A stretch of 64,000 bases of DNA from UBA6107 sp964459385 (GTDB lineage Bacteria > Chloroflexota > Anaerolineae > Anaerolineales > Anaerolineaceae). Position 1 is the first letter of the stretch. Each line of letters opens with the position of its first letter. The notes under the pieces are model-generated. The model had not been told where the DNA came from, did no database searches, and saw only the letters and a program-made list of their open reading frames with translations. The stretch is from NCBI GenBank assembly GCA_964459385.1, contig CAYWLG010000010.1, forward strand, positions 40,158 to 104,157, in the 5' to 3' direction. Shown in pieces: positions 50,933 to 59,176 of the stretch. A program made the translations under genes and the position numbers.

Positions 50933-52354
50933 ATGTCAACGCTGATAAAGAATGGCACATTGGTTACTGCTTCTGAAACCTTCAAAGCCGACCTGCGCAT
51001 TTCGGACGGGGTGATCGAAGAGATCGGCGCTACGCTGCAATCTCGACCCGATGAAAAGGGGATCGATGCAACGGGTTTGTTCGTCTTGCCGGGTGGGGTA
51101 GATGCCCATGTGCACCTGGATTTGCCCATGATGGGCACCGTCTCGAGCGATGATCATTACACGGGCACAAAGGCCGCCGCGTTTGGTGGTACCACCACCG
51201 TCATCGATTTTATTTCGCAAGATTCTGATGATCTGCCCGACCTGGTAGAGCAAATGCGGCGCAAGGCGGATGCCAAAGCGGCCATCGATTACAGTTTTCA
51301 TATGAATATCACCCACTACAATGAAAAAGTGGATAAGCTGATTCCGCAGTTGGTCAAAGACGGCATCACCAGCATCAAGGTCTTTACCGCTTATAACGGC
51401 CGCCTGCGCTTACAGGATGGCGAGATCTTTCAGGTGATGCGCACTGCCCGCGATGCCGGCATTTTAACCATGATGCACGCAGAAAATGGCGACGTGATCG
51501 ATATTCTGGTCAAAGAGGCCATCGAGGCCAAACACCTTTCTCCGGTCTGGCACGCGCGCACCCGCCCCGCCTGGGGTGCAGAAGAGACGGTCGCTCGTGG
51601 GGCCGCACTGGCAGCCACTGCCAATGCTCCCTTGTATATTGTGCACATGAACGCCTCGGGGGAGGTGGATCAGCTTCAATATGCGCGCAGCTTGGGCGTG
51701 CCGGTAATGGGCGAGACCTGCCCTCAGTATCTTTTCTTTACAGAGGAAGACCTTGAGCGGCCGGATGGCGCAAAATGGATTTGCAGCCCGCCCATGCGCA
51801 CGAAGGCCGATCAGACGCGTTTATGGGAAGGTCTTGTGGAGGGAGTGATTCAGACGGTTGCCACCGACCACTGCCCATTCTTCTTTAATGGCAGGGAACC
51901 AATTCTCTACGAGGGCAAACCGGTGGCGATTCCCGGCAAGGAATTGGGCGCCCAAGATTTCACAAAAATTCCCAACGGTTTGCCCGGCGTTGGCGATCGC
52001 ATGCCTGTCATGTGGAATGCAATGGTTAGTTCCGGCAAATTCTCGATGAACAAATTCGTCGAGTTGACCAGCACTAATCCGGCGCGGATTTTTGGGATGT
52101 ATCCGCGCAAAGGGAATCTCTTGCCCGGTTCTGATGCCGATATCGTTTTGTGGGACGCCAACAAGAAGGTGACTTATGGCAAGAACCTGGCGCAACATCG
52201 AACCGATTACAACTTGTATGAAGGCATGGAGCTAACCGGGTATCCGGTTCAAGTGTTCTCACGCGGAGAACTGGTCGTGAGCCACGGTGCCTGGCTGGGT
52301 CGGGCCGGGAGGGGACAATTCATCCCTTGCCAACCGATTGACTCTGTCTTATAA
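50933..52354 (+). CDS. Dihydropyrimidinase/D-hydantoinase
   Basis: A 473-residue amidohydrolase (cyclic amide ring opening). Metal ligands: His59/His61 in PGGVDAHVHLDLP, the carboxylated lysine K149 in DGITSIKVFTAYNGRL, further His in MMHAENGD and NAPLYIVHMNASGEV and the Asp in ATDHCPF. The family opens hydantoins and dihydropyrimidines and includes HyuA/YgeZ of E. coli's purine cluster. Here it would open the ring made from a purine or pyrimidine, giving a ureido acid, the substrate for the transcarbamylases at 38.4-40.3 kb. The ATG follows GGAGAGGTGAAA. Three membrane protein genes start 9 bases downstream. Confidence 0.92.
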   Translation: MSTLIKNGTLVTASETFKADLRISDGVIEEIGATLQSRPDEKGIDATGLFVLPGGVDAHVHLDLPMMGTVSSDDHYTGTKAAAFGGTTTVIDFISQDSDDLPDLVEQMRRKADAKAAIDYSFHMNITHYNEKVDKLIPQLVKDGITSIKVFTAYNGRLRLQDGEIFQVMRTARDAGILTMMHAENGDVIDILVKEAIEAKHLSPVWHARTRPAWGAEETVARGAALAATANAPLYIVHMNASGEVDQLQYARSLGVPVMGETCPQYLFFTEEDLERPDGAKWICSPPMRTKADQTRLWEGLVEGVIQTVATDHCPFFFNGREPILYEGKPVAIPGKELGAQDFTKIPNGLPGVGDRMPVMWNAMVSSGKFSMNKFVELTSTNPARIFGMYPRKGNLLPGSDADIVLWDANKKVTYGKNLAQHRTDYNLYEGMELTGYPVQVFSRGELVVSHGAWLGRAGRGQFIPCQPIDSVL

Positions 52355-52363
52355 AAGGAAACC

Positions 52364-53965
52364 ATGCTCGTTTTCTTACCGGTTTTGCTGATCTTGATCT
52401 TCACAGTGCTGACCCAATTTGTGGGGCGCAGCCGCATTCCGCTGGGGACAAAATGGCTAATATTGGCCGCGGTCGTTGTGGCTGCCTGGGGAGCGACTAT
52501 GGCCCTGCATCTGGAACTGCCGCTCAGCGTGGTGATCACAGATTGGCTGCCTGCCAGTGGAAGCACCGAGACGCTCTCGTTTTCTTTGGATGAGACCTCG
52601 TGGACGGTTTCAATTGCCTTGTTGAGCATGCTGGTAGGCATTGTGCTGACGGATACCAGCCGTTTGGGCGAGAGGGGCAGCCTAAATGAATGGACACAAT
52701 TGTTATTGCTCACATCCCTTGGCCTCGTGGCCGTTCTGGCCAACAGCCCGCTGGCCTTTATCCTTGCCTGGACGTTGATCGATCTGGTCGAGATCATCGT
52801 GTTGGTATCCATCCACCCGGGCGAAGAATTACCGGTTCAGACCATTGCGGTTTTTGGCGGCCGTTTTCTGGGCACGATCTTCGTGCTTTTGGCAACGATT
52901 TTGGGGTATCTGGCTGGAACACCCCTGGTGTTGTCTCAGGCGAGCGGTACACCGCTCACGCTACTGGTCTTGGGCGCTGCTCTGCGCCTGGGCATTGTGC
53001 CGTTGCATCTACCCTATACTTTGGATGTAAGTTTGCGCCGCAGTTTGGGTTCTGTGCTGCGTTTTGTGCCTCCTTTGGCTGCTTTTATTTTTATTTCCAG
53101 ATTGACTGTCATTACGCAAATTAGCGGCTGGTTGGTATTTGTGCTGCTGTTTTCGGTGGCTGGCGTTCTTTTTGGTGCCATCAAGTGGTTCACTGCCAAA
53201 AATGAGCTGGAAGGACGTCCCTATTGGCTGATGGCTTTTTCATCGCTGGCTTTGATCGGCTTATTGAATGGAAAACCTGATGTTGCCGGGTACCTGGGTC
53301 TGGTGATGACAATAGTCGGCTGCTGGGTCTTTTTACAGGCAATCGATCTGAAATGGTTCAGATACGTTACTCCCATCGCACTGTCGACAATGATCGGGCT
53401 GCCTTTTACCCCGGCAACACACTTGCCGGCAGATCTGACCGAGGGGCCGGCAGGAGGACTGTTTTTTGTGGCTTGGATCGGGGTCGCTTTTTTAGCGGCT
53501 GGCGTGGTCAAGTTTACCGTTTCTGTGAATCACGAAAACGATCAGGTAGAAAACTGGCGCAAATTGTTCTATGTGGTGGGCATGATCTTTTTGCTGCTGG
53601 TTCCCTGGCTGGCTGAGTTGTGGCATTTTTCCACCTGGAGCGACCTTTCTGGCTTGTTTACGGGTATTGCGATCAGCATCATTTTAGCGATCATTTTGGT
53701 GCTAAAGTACAGCCAAAGGGTCAGGTTCATTTTTAGCCAAAAGTTGACCGCACGTTTCTATAAATTCTCAGACCGAATCGGCTCGATGTTTGAGCGGTTT
53801 TTTCACTTTGAGTGGCTGTATCGTTTGTTGGGCTTTATAGTCGCGCTGCTCGAAAGGATGCTAAACAGCATCAATACAATTCTCGAAGGGGAGGGGGGCA
53901 TCCTCTGGGCACTGGTTTTTTTGGTGCTGCTCATTTCTCTGATCACAAGCGTGAGAGGCGGGTAG
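52364..53965 (+). CDS. Membrane protein distantly related to NuoL/HyfB proton-pumping subunits
   Basis: A 533-residue membrane protein with about 13-14 hydrophobic helices. Internal helices such as LAWTLIDLVEIIVLVSIH (acidic in mid-helix) and LGAALRLGIVPLHLPYTL recall the proton-channel helices of complex I/Mrp antiporter-type subunits; the last part (WLYRLLGFIVALLERML) resembles the C-terminus of NuoL. Similarity is weak and it is not a canonical NuoL. It is the first of three such genes with no or 4-base overlap, so they form one complex. It starts 9 bases after the hydantoinase gene. Confidence 0.55.
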   Translation: MLVFLPVLLILIFTVLTQFVGRSRIPLGTKWLILAAVVVAAWGATMALHLELPLSVVITDWLPASGSTETLSFSLDETSWTVSIALLSMLVGIVLTDTSRLGERGSLNEWTQLLLLTSLGLVAVLANSPLAFILAWTLIDLVEIIVLVSIHPGEELPVQTIAVFGGRFLGTIFVLLATILGYLAGTPLVLSQASGTPLTLLVLGAALRLGIVPLHLPYTLDVSLRRSLGSVLRFVPPLAAFIFISRLTVITQISGWLVFVLLFSVAGVLFGAIKWFTAKNELEGRPYWLMAFSSLALIGLLNGKPDVAGYLGLVMTIVGCWVFLQAIDLKWFRYVTPIALSTMIGLPFTPATHLPADLTEGPAGGLFFVAWIGVAFLAAGVVKFTVSVNHENDQVENWRKLFYVVGMIFLLLVPWLAELWHFSTWSDLSGLFTGIAISIILAIILVLKYSQRVRFIFSQKLTARFYKFSDRIGSMFERFFHFEWLYRLLGFIVALLERMLNSINTILEGEGGILWALVFLVLLISLITSVRGG

Positions 53966-54547
53966 ATGGAAAACTATATCAATCTAATCCCTCTGAGCGT
54001 TGTCTTTCTTGCCTTGTTGGTATTGTTTGTTTTTCCTACCTGGCGGCGTTCTTTGCTGGCACTGGTGGTGCTTTTTCTAATTAGTTTTATTTTCTATCTT
54101 CAGGTTTGGCCGTTTACGATGTCGGCTGTAAAGCTCATCACCGGCTGGATGGCTGTGGCGATCTTATTCTTTTCGCCGATTCACGAAGGGACCCCGGTTG
54201 CCGGCATCAACGGGAATCAGATATTTAAGATCGTGTCGCTGGTCTTTATCTGGGTGGTGGCATTCTTAATTACAAGCAAGATCAATCAGTTCTTTTTGAT
54301 CAAACCCGAAATCTTGTTTGTGGCAATCGCCATTTTTAGCTCCGGCCTGCTGCAACTGGGGATGACCACAACGCCTTTTTATATCATCGTCGGTATTTTG
54401 ATGATCTTTGATGGATTTGAACTGCTCTACGCCTCAATCGAAACATCAATCTTGATCAATGGTTTGCTCTCCGTTATGAATTTGTTGATCGCACTGGTCG
54501 GCTCTTACCTTCTTTCGCACCCTTCTGGGGGAGAGGTGGAAAAATGA
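53966..54547 (+). CDS. Small HyfE/NuoK-like membrane subunit
   Basis: A 193-residue protein of about 6 hydrophobic helices. The C-terminal half (QLGMTTTPFYIIVGILMIFDGFELLYA in the middle) shows a membrane Glu (FDGFELLY) in the position of the conserved Glu of NuoK, and overall length is that of HyfE of hydrogenase-4 (216 aa). It starts directly at the stop of the preceding gene and overlaps the next by 4 bases (ATGA), a sign of coupled translation in a membrane complex. Confidence 0.55.
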   Translation: MENYINLIPLSVVFLALLVLFVFPTWRRSLLALVVLFLISFIFYLQVWPFTMSAVKLITGWMAVAILFFSPIHEGTPVAGINGNQIFKIVSLVFIWVVAFLITSKINQFFLIKPEILFVAIAIFSSGLLQLGMTTTPFYIIVGILMIFDGFELLYASIETSILINGLLSVMNLLIALVGSYLLSHPSGGEVEK

Positions 54548-55935
54548 GCGCTCCTTTGATCTGGATCATTTTTCCGGCGGGCCTGTCGCTTCTCTACTTG
54601 CTTTTGCAAGAAAACCACAAACTGGTGCTGGGCCTCTCAGTCTTTTTTAGCTTTTTGCTGATGCTGCTGGCTGTTGTGCAGCCATTAGGCGCTGTTCTAA
54701 AAATTGGCCCACTTTCGGTTGAGATCAAAACGACACTGGCAATTTTTGGACGTGAGCTTTTGCTTGATAACAGTGATCGCTTCTTTTTGGCATTTGTTAA
54801 CCTTGCAGCCATGTTTTGGTTCATCGGGTCGTATGTATCAAACGCGCCTGCCAAATTTATTCCCCTAGGTCAGGCGATCTTGGCAATGCTTACCGGTGCC
54901 CTGGCTGTTGAACCCTTCTTGTACTCAGCCATTTTTCTGGAGTTAACAGCAATCATCAGTGTGCCATTGTTGACCGTTCAGGGCAAACCGGTTGGGCGTG
55001 GGTTAATTCGCTTTTTGATCTTTCAAAGTTTGGCCCTGCCGTTCATTCTTTTGGCCGGCTGGATGCTCTCGAGCGCACAGGCGAATCCGTCTGACACGCA
55101 GCAGCTTACCCTGGCGGCCTTGTTGTTGGGACTGGGCTTCACTTTCTGGTTGGGCGTTTTTCCGTTTCACATCTGGATTCCTGAATTGGCGGATGAAACG
55201 CACCCCTACATTGCCGGGTTCCTGCTTTCGATTTATCCACTCGTCTCGATTTTAATCTTGTTGAATTTCCTGGACGGGATTGTCTGGCTCAAAAATGCCA
55301 CTTTTCTGGCGCCCGTGCTGCAGATTGTAGGTACGGTCATGGTGCTGAGCGGCGGTTTCGGTGCCATTAATCAAAGTAACCTGCGCCGTTTATTTGGCTT
55401 TGCTGTGATCTTTGAAAGTGGTTTTGCATTGCTTTCGATCGGGTTGCAGAATCAGATTGGCGTGCAGACATTTTATTTGAATTTCATACCCCGCTTGTTT
55501 GAGTTAGGCCTTTTTGCGCTGGTATTGGCAATCTTTGAACATGAGGGAGTCACAGCCGATTTTAATTCATTGAAGGGGCAGGTGAGAACGAATCCTCTTC
55601 TTTCAGTTGCCTTGCTCGTTTCACTATTTTCAATTGCTGGCTTCCCTCTTCTGGCGGGATTCCCGATTAAATTGGAACTGCTTGAACAATACAGCGCCCA
55701 ACCGGTTCTCGTTATCTGGGCGGTGATCGGGATGGCGGCCATGTTATTCTCTGCGATAAAAGTGTTGATCAATATGATCGCAAAGAAACAAGGGAACTTG
55801 CAGATCGGTGTTTCTACGTTTAGACTGATCTTTATCGTTAGCGGTATTTTCGTGATTCTTGTGATGGGGCTGATCCCCAATGTCTTTATTGGCGGAATAT
55901 GGTCACTGATTGAAAAATTGCTGGCTTTGGCTTAA
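54544..55935 (+). CDS. NuoN/HyfF-like antiporter-type membrane subunit
   Basis: A 463-residue membrane protein with about 13-14 helices, the clearest of the trio. Features of the Proton_antipo_M family are visible: a membrane Glu in AIFLELTAIISVPLL, WLGVFPFHIWIPELADETHP, QSNLRRLFGFAVIFESGFAL and SIAGFPLLAGFPIKLELL, which parallel NuoN and HyfF. It would carry protons or sodium. No other complex I or hydrogenase genes lie in the window. Overlaps the previous gene by 4 bases. Confidence 0.72.
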   Translation: MSAPLIWIIFPAGLSLLYLLLQENHKLVLGLSVFFSFLLMLLAVVQPLGAVLKIGPLSVEIKTTLAIFGRELLLDNSDRFFLAFVNLAAMFWFIGSYVSNAPAKFIPLGQAILAMLTGALAVEPFLYSAIFLELTAIISVPLLTVQGKPVGRGLIRFLIFQSLALPFILLAGWMLSSAQANPSDTQQLTLAALLLGLGFTFWLGVFPFHIWIPELADETHPYIAGFLLSIYPLVSILILLNFLDGIVWLKNATFLAPVLQIVGTVMVLSGGFGAINQSNLRRLFGFAVIFESGFALLSIGLQNQIGVQTFYLNFIPRLFELGLFALVLAIFEHEGVTADFNSLKGQVRTNPLLSVALLVSLFSIAGFPLLAGFPIKLELLEQYSAQPVLVIWAVIGMAAMLFSAIKVLINMIAKKQGNLQIGVSTFRLIFIVSGIFVILVMGLIPNVFIGGIWSLIEKLLALA

Positions 55936-55994
55936 CCCTTGGTCAGACTTCTTTTTGCGGTTATGATTAACGAAACACAGAGAAGGAAATGAAA

Positions 55995-57170
55995 ATGGAA
56001 TTAGACGAACTCGAAAAACGCCTGGAATGGTTAGATTCTGAACGTCAGAAATCGAATTCGACTCTTTTGGAATTCAAAAATAAAGTGGCAGACCTCGAAA
56101 GCGTTGTTGAAAAACAACGAGATCGTATTGCTGTATTGGAAAATGAGTTAAAAAGTTACACCTCGGTCGCAAACCGGGTTACTCAGCTAGACGAATCGAA
56201 CGCACAACAAAAGGCAGATCTCTTAAAGCAGGTCGCCGAGTTGGAAAAGAAATTCAATACCCAGCTTAAAAGCCTCGAAAAACAGCAAAAAGAAGATGTG
56301 AATGTTTACAACAAACGCATTGCAGAGCTGCAAACGATCACCCCAACCGTCAACGAACTGAAAAAGAGCCTCCAGTCTCGTGTGGATGACCAAAATCGCC
56401 TTGCTCAAAGGGTGGATGGCATCGAGAAGGCTGTTCTGCAGAACAAGGACCTCGGCCAGCAGTCCACGCAGGATCAAAAACGATTGGGTGACGACCTGCA
56501 AATCGAAATGAAGCGGGCAACCGATTTACAAATTGAAACCAGCGCCTTGCGCAAGCGCCTGGATGAAGAGCGAAATCGCAACGATCTAAATGCTGAGCTA
56601 TTGCGCAAGCTTGAAAACCGCATTGGCAAACTCGAAAGCCTGGATGTTGAGTTGAAGCAAACCCAGACGGCTTTCATTGACAAGATTTCTTTGAGCAATC
56701 TGGAACGTGAGAAAGTTTGGAAAAACTGGCAAGCCAACATTGATGAGGCAGTTCAGATCAAGGATCGCATCAACGCCAAACTGGTTGAGCTGGATACCAT
56801 CCACAGTGCGATCGAAAAGTCGAAAAACGAATTGGATGATATTAATGTCCGGTTTGACCGCCGCATCAATGAATTGACTGAAATGCACCGCCTTACCGAA
56901 GAACGTTTCAGGCAAGAGTGGATCTCCTTCAAGACAGACGATCAAAAACGCTGGACGAATTATTTGCTCACGCAGGAAGAGCAGCAGCAAGAAGGCGAGC
57001 GGCAGCGCTCTGCCTTGCTCGAACGCGTTACAAACATTGAAGATGATGTTCAATCCTCCAAAGATTCCATCGAGTTGCTCACTGAAGAAGTGGAGAAACA
57101 AATCCGCTCCTATCTTTCGGTCCTGCACGACTCAGTGGAATCGTTTGAGCAGACATTTACCAAAAAGTAA
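55995..57170 (+). CDS. Long coiled-coil protein of unknown function
   Basis: A 391-residue hydrophilic protein without membrane segments, nearly all heptad-like alpha helix rich in K, E, L, D and Q (about residues 1-370), with repeated short blocks such as VADLESVVEKQRDRIAVLENEL. No catalytic motif seen. Such proteins often act as scaffolds or in cell division or chromosome organisation; function is unknown. AGAAGG eight bases before the ATG at 55995 makes it a better start than the ATG at 55989. It lies 19 bases upstream of the L21 promoter and is not part of that operon. Confidence 0.7.
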   Translation: MELDELEKRLEWLDSERQKSNSTLLEFKNKVADLESVVEKQRDRIAVLENELKSYTSVANRVTQLDESNAQQKADLLKQVAELEKKFNTQLKSLEKQQKEDVNVYNKRIAELQTITPTVNELKKSLQSRVDDQNRLAQRVDGIEKAVLQNKDLGQQSTQDQKRLGDDLQIEMKRATDLQIETSALRKRLDEERNRNDLNAELLRKLENRIGKLESLDVELKQTQTAFIDKISLSNLEREKVWKNWQANIDEAVQIKDRINAKLVELDTIHSAIEKSKNELDDINVRFDRRINELTEMHRLTEERFRQEWISFKTDDQKRWTNYLLTQEEQQQEGERQRSALLERVTNIEDDVQSSKDSIELLTEEVEKQIRSYLSVLHDSVESFEQTFTKK

Positions 57171-57189
57171 TTCGCTCAAAAAAGTCATA

Positions 57190-57218
57190 TTGACAGAGTG
57201 AGAGGCAGCCTTTATAAT
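57190..57218 (+). promoter_or_regulatory. Consensus sigma70 promoter of the L21-L27 operon
   Basis: TTGACA (57190-57195), exactly 17 bases, TATAAT (57213-57218): a perfect match to the housekeeping promoter consensus, as expected for ribosomal protein genes. Confidence 0.92.
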
Positions 57219-57229
57219 TGGGTCTGCCT

Positions 57230-57303
57230 TGTTCCCGGACGTTGTGCCGGGACAAAATGTCGTATCCCCAACTTCCCCGTGAGCTTGCGCTTAGAAGCGC
57301 GAG
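57230..57303 (+). ncRNA. Structured 5' leader of the L21 operon
   Basis: Two hairpins lie between the promoter and rplU: TGT-CCCGG/CCGGG-ACA (57230-57254, one bulge) and CTTGCGCTT/AAGCGCGAG (about 57284-57303). L21 leaders in other bacteria carry autoregulatory structures; a similar role is inferred here. No match to a specific family could be confirmed by eye. Confidence 0.45.
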
Positions 57304-57338
57304 AAAGCGGTGAAGTGAAGATTGGAGAGGAAACCAGT

Positions 57339-57656
57339 ATGAAGTATGCGATTGTTGAAAGTGGCGGCAAGCAGTATAAAGCCGTCGAAGGCGCCACCAT
57401 TGAGGTGGACCTTTTGGAGGTCGAGGTCGGCAAAGCAGTAGATCTTGACAAGGTTTTTTTGCTGGTCGAGGATGAAAAGGTCTCAGTCGGGACTCCTTCG
57501 GTCAAAGGTGCGGTCGTTTCGACCACAGTGGTTGACCATGTGAAGGGCCCCAAAGTGTTTACCTTCAAGTATTCCCCCAAGAAACGTATTCGCGTCAAGA
57601 CTGGGCACCGCCAGCAGTATACCCAGTTGAAAATTGAATCAATTAAAGTGGAGTAG
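57339..57656 (+). CDS. rplU: Ribosomal protein L21 (bL21)
   Basis: A 105-residue 50S subunit protein. MKYAIVESGGKQYKAVEGATIEV, the internal VGTPSVKGAVVSTTV and KRIRVKTGHRQQYTQLKI at the C-terminus are standard. The start at ATG 57339 follows GGAGAGG; the upstream open frame covers the RNA leader. First gene of the L21-L27 operon, driven by a consensus promoter. Confidence 0.97.
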   Translation: MKYAIVESGGKQYKAVEGATIEVDLLEVEVGKAVDLDKVFLLVEDEKVSVGTPSVKGAVVSTTVVDHVKGPKVFTFKYSPKKRIRVKTGHRQQYTQLKIESIKVE

Positions 57657-57661
57657 AACTA

Positions 57662-57925
57662 ATGGCACATAAAAAAGGTGGTGGTTCCAGTCGTAACGGC
57701 CGTGACAGTAATGCACAGCGGCTGGGTGTCAAAAAGTTCGCCGGTGAGGCAGTGCTCTCAGGCAACATTCTTGTTCGTCAGCGTGGCACCAAGATCAAAC
57801 CCGGTTTGAATGTAAAAGTTGGCACCGATGATACCCTGTTCGCGGTTGCTGAAGGCGTTGTCGAATATGAGACTATGCCTAACGGCCAAAAACGGGTCCA
57901 TGTGAAACAGACCGTTTCCAACTAA
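57662..57925 (+). CDS. rpmA: Ribosomal protein L27 (bL27)
   Basis: An 87-residue 50S subunit protein near the peptidyl-transferase centre. MAHKKGGGSSRNGRDSNAQR and LGVKKFAGEAVLSGNILVRQRG are invariant family features. Its N-terminus starts at MAHKKGGG, with no cleavable extension. Five bases separate it from rplU. Confidence 0.98.
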   Translation: MAHKKGGGSSRNGRDSNAQRLGVKKFAGEAVLSGNILVRQRGTKIKPGLNVKVGTDDTLFAVAEGVVEYETMPNGQKRVHVKQTVSN

Positions 57926-57990
57926 TCGGTTTTTACATATCCGCCAAAGGCAATTGTAAAAACACACTATTTCAGGAAGGTCAAGTAAGA

Positions 57991-58467
57991 ATGAGAAAAG
58001 GTATTCACCCGACTTATTATCCAGATGCCAAGGTAACTTGCTCTTGCGGCAATACTTGGACGACTGGATCTACTCGTAAAGAAATTCATACTGAGGTTTG
58101 CTCAAAATGCCATCCTTTCTTCACCGGTCAGCAACAGCGTTTGATCGACATTGAAGGACAGGTGGATCGCTTCTATAAGAAGCTGCAGGCCCGCCAGGAC
58201 TTTGTGGATCAGAAGAAAGCCCGCGAAACCTCAAAGACTTCGTTGGACAAAACCGTGCAGGAAATCGGTTTACCCGCTCGCGCTGCTGATGCTTTGGTCA
58301 AAGCTGGTCTTACCACCGTTGGTCAGGTCATCGCCAAGTTGGGCGAGGGCGAAGCCGCTTTGTTGAACGTGGAGGGCTTCGGCCGCAAATCTCTGATCGA
58401 TATGAAGAAAATGCTGCGTGCGCAGGGATACGAACTCCCGGCCGCCGCAGATGATATTGCTGTTTAG
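57991..58467 (+). CDS. rpmE: Ribosomal protein L31 with C-terminal alpha-CTD-like domain
   Basis: A 158-residue protein, about twice the usual length of L31 (66-80 aa). Residues 1-70 are a zinc-binding L31 (C17, C19, C37, C40 in CSCG and CSKC; MRKGIHPTYYPDAKVTC is typical). After a linker (to about 85), residues 88-150 form a helix-hairpin-helix domain resembling the C-terminal domain of RNA polymerase alpha: GLPARAADALVKAGLTTVGQ and FGRKSLIDMKKML. R97, G131, K133 and S134 match the DNA-contacting R265, G296, K298, S299 of E. coli alpha. AAGGTC is upstream of the ATG, so the ribosome site is modest. A terminator follows the gene. Confidence 0.93.
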   Translation: MRKGIHPTYYPDAKVTCSCGNTWTTGSTRKEIHTEVCSKCHPFFTGQQQRLIDIEGQVDRFYKKLQARQDFVDQKKARETSKTSLDKTVQEIGLPARAADALVKAGLTTVGQVIAKLGEGEAALLNVEGFGRKSLIDMKKMLRAQGYELPAAADDIAV

Positions 58468-58480
58468 TTGTATAAAACAA

Positions 58481-58512
58481 AATCAACCTCCCAAAACGGA
58501 GGTTGATTTTTT
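58481..58512 (+). terminator. Terminator after L31
   Basis: AATCAACCTCC (58481-58491) pairs perfectly with GGAGGTTGATT (58498-58508), followed by TTTTT. Confidence 0.92.
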
Positions 58513-58589
58513 AATTAATTTTGAAAAGTTTGGCAAGCGTTTTTCTAGATACTATTGTAGAATGTTAAACAAAAAGGCGGAGGATTTGC

Positions 58590-59159
58590 ATGAATCATTC
58601 GGGATCGATTGAAGTCATTTGCGGTTCGATGTTTTGCGGAAAAACAGATGAATTGATCCGCCGATTGAGAAGGGCGACCATTGCCCAGCAAAAAGTGCAA
58701 GTTTTCAAGCCGGCAATCGACAACCGCTATGAAGAACAAAAGGTAGCCTCCCATGCCGGTTCCACCTTTGAGGCAATCCCGGTAAGCAATTCTGCTCAGA
58801 TCCTGGAAAAACTGGCCGCAGATACAACTGTCGTGGGGGTGGATGAAGCCCAGTTCTTTGACGATGGAATCGTGGCGGTGATCGAGAAAATGGCCAATAA
58901 CGGCATTCGCGTGATCGCCGCCGGTTTGGATCAAACTTTTAACGGAGATCCCTTCGCCTGCATGCCAGTCTTAATGGCATTGGCTGAACGCGTTGATAAG
59001 CTCCAGGCGATCTGTATGGTCTGCGGTGAGCCCGCCAGCCGCACCCAGCGTTTGGTGAATGGCCAGCCGGCACGCTATGATGACCCCATTATCATCGTTG
59101 GCGCATCCGAGCTTTATGAGGCACGCTGCAGAAAACATCACATTGTTCCGCGCGATTAA
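58590..59159 (+). CDS. tdk: Thymidine kinase
   Basis: A 189-residue type II thymidine kinase for pyrimidine salvage. P-loop GSMFCGKTDELIRRL, the Walker-B-like VVGVDEAQFFDDG, ADGLDQTF-like AAGLDQTFNGDPF and a zinc site formed by CMVCG and a C-terminal Cys in EARCRKHH are all present. GGCGGAGGATT before the ATG sets the start. First gene in a salvage/tRNA maturation group with hpt and the CCA enzyme. Confidence 0.96.
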   Translation: MNHSGSIEVICGSMFCGKTDELIRRLRRATIAQQKVQVFKPAIDNRYEEQKVASHAGSTFEAIPVSNSAQILEKLAADTTVVGVDEAQFFDDGIVAVIEKMANNGIRVIAAGLDQTFNGDPFACMPVLMALAERVDKLQAICMVCGEPASRTQRLVNGQPARYDDPIIIVGASELYEARCRKHHIVPRD

Positions 59160-59176
59160 TTCTTATTGGAGACAAA

